Origin: CAZBDV01 sp964490765
Lineage (GTDB): Bacteria; Cloacimonadota; Cloacimonadia; Cloacimonadales; JAJBBL01
Assembly (NCBI GenBank): GCA_964490765.1
Contig: CAZBDV010000013.1
Coordinates: 1 to 52,995, forward strand
Direction of reading: 5' to 3'
DNA length: 52,995 nucleotides
The notes beneath the pieces are model-generated. The model did no database searches, was not told the DNA's origin, and saw only the letters and a list, made by a program, of their open reading frames with translations. Positions 50,979 to 52,995 of this stretch are shown piece after piece (positions within the stretch are counted from its first letter, which is position 1; each line of letters starts with the position of its first letter). The position numbers and the translations under genes are program-made.

Positions 50979-51006
50979 TTGACAAATTACAAGAATTTTC
51001 TATCTG
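50979..51006 (+). promoter_or_regulatory. Candidate promoter of the WbaP-type gene
   Basis: TTGACA (50979-50984), 16-base spacer, TATCTG (51001-51006), about 90 bases before the ATG. The bases in front (CAGAAATAAG) match those before the TTGACA of the wzc-like operon on the other strand. Spacing fits sigma-70. Confidence 0.5.
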
Positions 51007-51097
51007 GGCAATAGAAGTAGAGGTGATTGCCCGAGATCGGGTGAGTGGTTTTGGAAAAGGTTTTTGGATTTACGTTTAAAGGTGGACAAAGGAGTAT

Positions 51098-52699
51098 ATG
51101 AAACACAAGGTAGTCAGTATTTTTCTCTCTGTTCTGGACATATCGATCGTCTGGTTCTCTTTCTTCCTGGTAGTCTGGCAGCGGTCAGGAACAAGGGGGC
51201 TTCTCCATCGCTATTCCGAAGCCCTGCTTGGTTTCATGGTAATCTGGGTCCTGTTGTCTGCCATAGGGTGTAAATACGACTTCAGGTCGTTCAAGAAATA
51301 CAGGGACGTATTATCCTGCCTGATCAGAAACAATGTGGCCATACTGGCGGTCGTGTTCTTTCTGATCTACTTTCTGCAGCTCTTCCATTTCTCGAGAACG
51401 ATCGTATTGAGCACCATTCTGCTCACGTCCATCTTCGAACTGATACTCTTCAGCCTGGCTTTTTTCTCGATCAGGCTGCAGCGTGATACCGATATTGCTG
51501 AAGGTAACCCACTCGTAACAAGATCTGCCCAGCTCGATAAGGATGTCGAGAAGTTCTATAATGGAGATTATAATAATCCGGCAATCAAACTGCCGTATGA
51601 GCCGGAATTCGATGAAGAGTGCCTGGCCGATACGGTGATGGTCAAGCTCTGGCAGAAATATCTCTCCGATAACATGCCACTCTTCAATTATCTCAATGAG
51701 ATACTGGAATTGACGAGGTTTGCCGACCGGGAATCACTGATCCTCAACAGCTCGTCCTTTTACAATGTCGAGCATTTATACGAAAACTCGCAGCAGCTCT
51801 TCATCAACCTGCATAAGATAAACGATATAAGGCGCATCAACCGCTACTTCATCAGAGTGAACCAGAATCTCCGCCCGGGCGGGGTTTACGTCTGTTGCGG
51901 TGAGACAATCAATCAGCGCTATCTGAGATTTATGAGTGCTTATGGAAGAATTGCAGGCAATTTATTCTACTTCTGCGATTTCATCTTCCGGCGGGTCTGT
52001 CCCAAGATACCGTTGACACAGGGGCTTTACTTCGCCCTGACAAGAGGGAGGAACCGCTCGCTCTCCGAGACGGAGATGCTGGGACGACTTTACTTCTGTG
52101 GTTTCATCGTGCTAGGCTATAAAGAGATCGACGGGATTATGTATTTCGTGACCAAAAAGATCAGAGAGCCGAGTTGCGATCTCAACCCCTCCTACGGGCT
52201 GATGATCAAGTTGCGGCGGGTCGGGCTGAACGGAGAGCCGTTTAACTGCTATAAATTACGAACGATGCACCCCTATTCCGAATATCTGCAAAAATATATG
52301 CTGGACCGGAATTCGGTAGCACGTTCGGGTAAATTCGCCACCGATTTCCGGATCACCTCCTGGGGTAGATTCCTGCGAAGATTCTGGATCGATGAGATCC
52401 CGCAATTCATCAACCTCTTCAAAGGTGACGTCAGGATCATTGGAGCCAGGGCGATCAGTCCACACTTCCTGGAACAATATCCCGATGACGTGAAAGCACT
52501 AAGGCTGAGAAACAAGCCGGGCTTGATTCCGGTATATACGGCCGACAGGGCAACTACCCTCGGGGATCTGATCAGCTCAGAGAGACGATACCTGGAAATG
52601 CGGGAAAAAAGGCCGGTCATGACCGATCTGACATATCTCTGTAGAGCACTTTATAATATTTTGACGCGGAGAGTGAAATCACTTGATTGTTATAATTAG
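51098..52699 (+). CDS. WbaP/undecaprenyl-phosphate sugar transferase with an extra middle domain
   Basis: Starts repeat-unit synthesis by moving a sugar-1-phosphate to undecaprenyl phosphate. Residues 1-125 contain about four hydrophobic helices. Residues about 130-350 form an unusual domain with a methyltransferase-like NLRPGGVYVCCGETINQRYL segment. The C-terminal bacterial sugar-transferase domain (from about 368) shows NGEPFNCYKLRTMHPYSEYL, RITSWGRFLRRFWIDEIPQF, LFKGDVRIIGARAIS and NKPGLIPVYTA, including the catalytic Asp-Glu pair. 533 residues. AAAGGAG precedes the ATG. From memory, the same long form occurs in other FCB bacteria. Confidence 0.9.
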   Translation: MKHKVVSIFLSVLDISIVWFSFFLVVWQRSGTRGLLHRYSEALLGFMVIWVLLSAIGCKYDFRSFKKYRDVLSCLIRNNVAILAVVFFLIYFLQLFHFSRTIVLSTILLTSIFELILFSLAFFSIRLQRDTDIAEGNPLVTRSAQLDKDVEKFYNGDYNNPAIKLPYEPEFDEECLADTVMVKLWQKYLSDNMPLFNYLNEILELTRFADRESLILNSSSFYNVEHLYENSQQLFINLHKINDIRRINRYFIRVNQNLRPGGVYVCCGETINQRYLRFMSAYGRIAGNLFYFCDFIFRRVCPKIPLTQGLYFALTRGRNRSLSETEMLGRLYFCGFIVLGYKEIDGIMYFVTKKIREPSCDLNPSYGLMIKLRRVGLNGEPFNCYKLRTMHPYSEYLQKYMLDRNSVARSGKFATDFRITSWGRFLRRFWIDEIPQFINLFKGDVRIIGARAISPHFLEQYPDDVKALRLRNKPGLIPVYTADRATTLGDLISSERRYLEMREKRPVMTDLTYLCRALYNILTRRVKSLDCYN

Positions 52700-52995
52700 T
52701 GAAAAACCGGAGGAAGGGGAAGCAAGCTTCCGGGGTAAAGCAAGAAGAGTTTTAGCCACCGAAAGACACCGAAGACACTGAATTATGATGCCCCAGTGGT
52801 AGCAAAGCAAGGAGTAAAGAAAAGCTCTTGCAACTTTTTCTTAAACTACTTTCTTTTGGACAGTCAAAAGAACCGAGGAAAAATCTTCTCCGTGGCTGCT
52901 TCCGAGTTCGGCGAAGCCCACGTAGCAAAGAAAAGCTCTTCAACTTCTTTCTTCTACGTTCTTTCTTTTGCGCCGTCAAAAGAAAGAACCAAAGA
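52700..52995 (+). repeat. Composite intergenic repeat, partial copy after the WbaP-type gene
   Basis: AGGGGAAGCAAGCTTCCGGG (from 52714), GCCACCGAAAGACACCGAAG with GCCCCAGTGGTAGCAAAGCA, a CTTTCTTTTGGACAGTCAAA arm broken by CCGAGG, the CGTGGCTGCTTCCGAGTTCG segment and a final GTTCTTTCTTTTG/CAAAAGAAAGAAC hairpin up to the window end. The 116-bp core would lie beyond. No gene. Confidence 0.82.

Noticed and set aside
52720..52740. GGAAGCAAGCTTCC palindrome considered a terminator after the WbaP-type gene
   Set aside because: Two-base loop and no following T-run; the same string occurs away from gene ends as part of the composite repeat.
1..52995. Insertion sequence or integrase behind the repeats
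   Set aside because: No transposase, integrase or reverse transcriptase is visible on either strand, so any mobility would need functions encoded elsewhere.

Overview
The window is a surface-polysaccharide (capsule or O-antigen, Wzx/Wzy type) biosynthesis locus of a Gram-negative bacterium. A Wza-like export protein, a Wzc-like kinase, many small four-helix-bundle S23 genes and a WbaP-type transferase with an extra middle domain suggest the FCB group (Bacteroidota or Cloacimonadota-like). That assignment is inference: the window has no rRNA or housekeeping marker. I saw no tRNA, rRNA or CRISPR array.

Layout. (1) 239-4861, minus strand: a three-gene operon read as Wzc-like kinase with an N-terminal receiver domain, then an LCP-family protein, then a short Wza-like export protein. 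(2) 4.9-7.5 kb: repeats, one S23 gene and one unknown gene. (3) 7.57-10.66 kb, plus strand: ACP, KAS III, SDR and GNAT, a likely acyl-chain synthesis and transfer module. (4) 11.3-28.4 kb: RmlB, Wzx flippase, RmlA, RmlC, aminotransferase, acyltransferases, glycosyltransferases, Gmd, a GDP-sugar epimerase-like RmlC homologue, a second aminotransferase, ATP-grasp, GNAT, the Wzy polymerase and a GT4 enzyme. (5) 28.8-42.9 kb: four NodB-like deacetylases, a GT4, an asparagine-synthetase-like protein, two tandem ATP-grasp ligases, a DUF354 protein, a beta-helix lipoprotein, a hexapeptide acyltransferase and a VanZ-like protein. (6) 43.3-49.5 kb: a KamA-like radical SAM enzyme, two paralogous UDP-GlcNAc 4-epimerase-like genes, a GxxExxY gene and WecB. 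(7) 51.1-52.7 kb: the initiating sugar-phosphate transferase.

How they work together. WbaP-like transferase loads the first sugar onto the lipid carrier. Glycosyltransferases extend the unit with dTDP-, GDP- and UDP-sugars made by the Rml, Gmd, WecB and epimerase enzymes. Aminotransferases, GNATs, the ACP module and the ATP-grasp ligases probably decorate amino sugars with acyl or aminoacyl groups. Wzx flips and Wzy polymerises the unit, and Wzc/Wza control length and export. The central genes are visibly more AT-rich than the flanking kinase, LCP, WecB and WbaP genes, as expected for an exchanged glycan island.

The most unusual layer is between the genes. Nearly every junction carries degenerate repeats of about 7-9 bp period (families such as AACTAAGC, ATTCATT, GTGACGAA, GTGAGAA, TGTACAAT, GAGCTAA and CCGAAGACA), often joined to fixed adaptor sequences. 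Seven S23 genes and one GxxExxY gene sit among these repeats; five S23 genes have matching repeat arms on both sides, four of them inverted. The repeats supply stop and start codons to neighbouring genes and, in one epimerase, have inserted in frame inside the coding sequence. A longer composite repeat brackets both outer operons and lies in inverted orientation on the two sides of the island.
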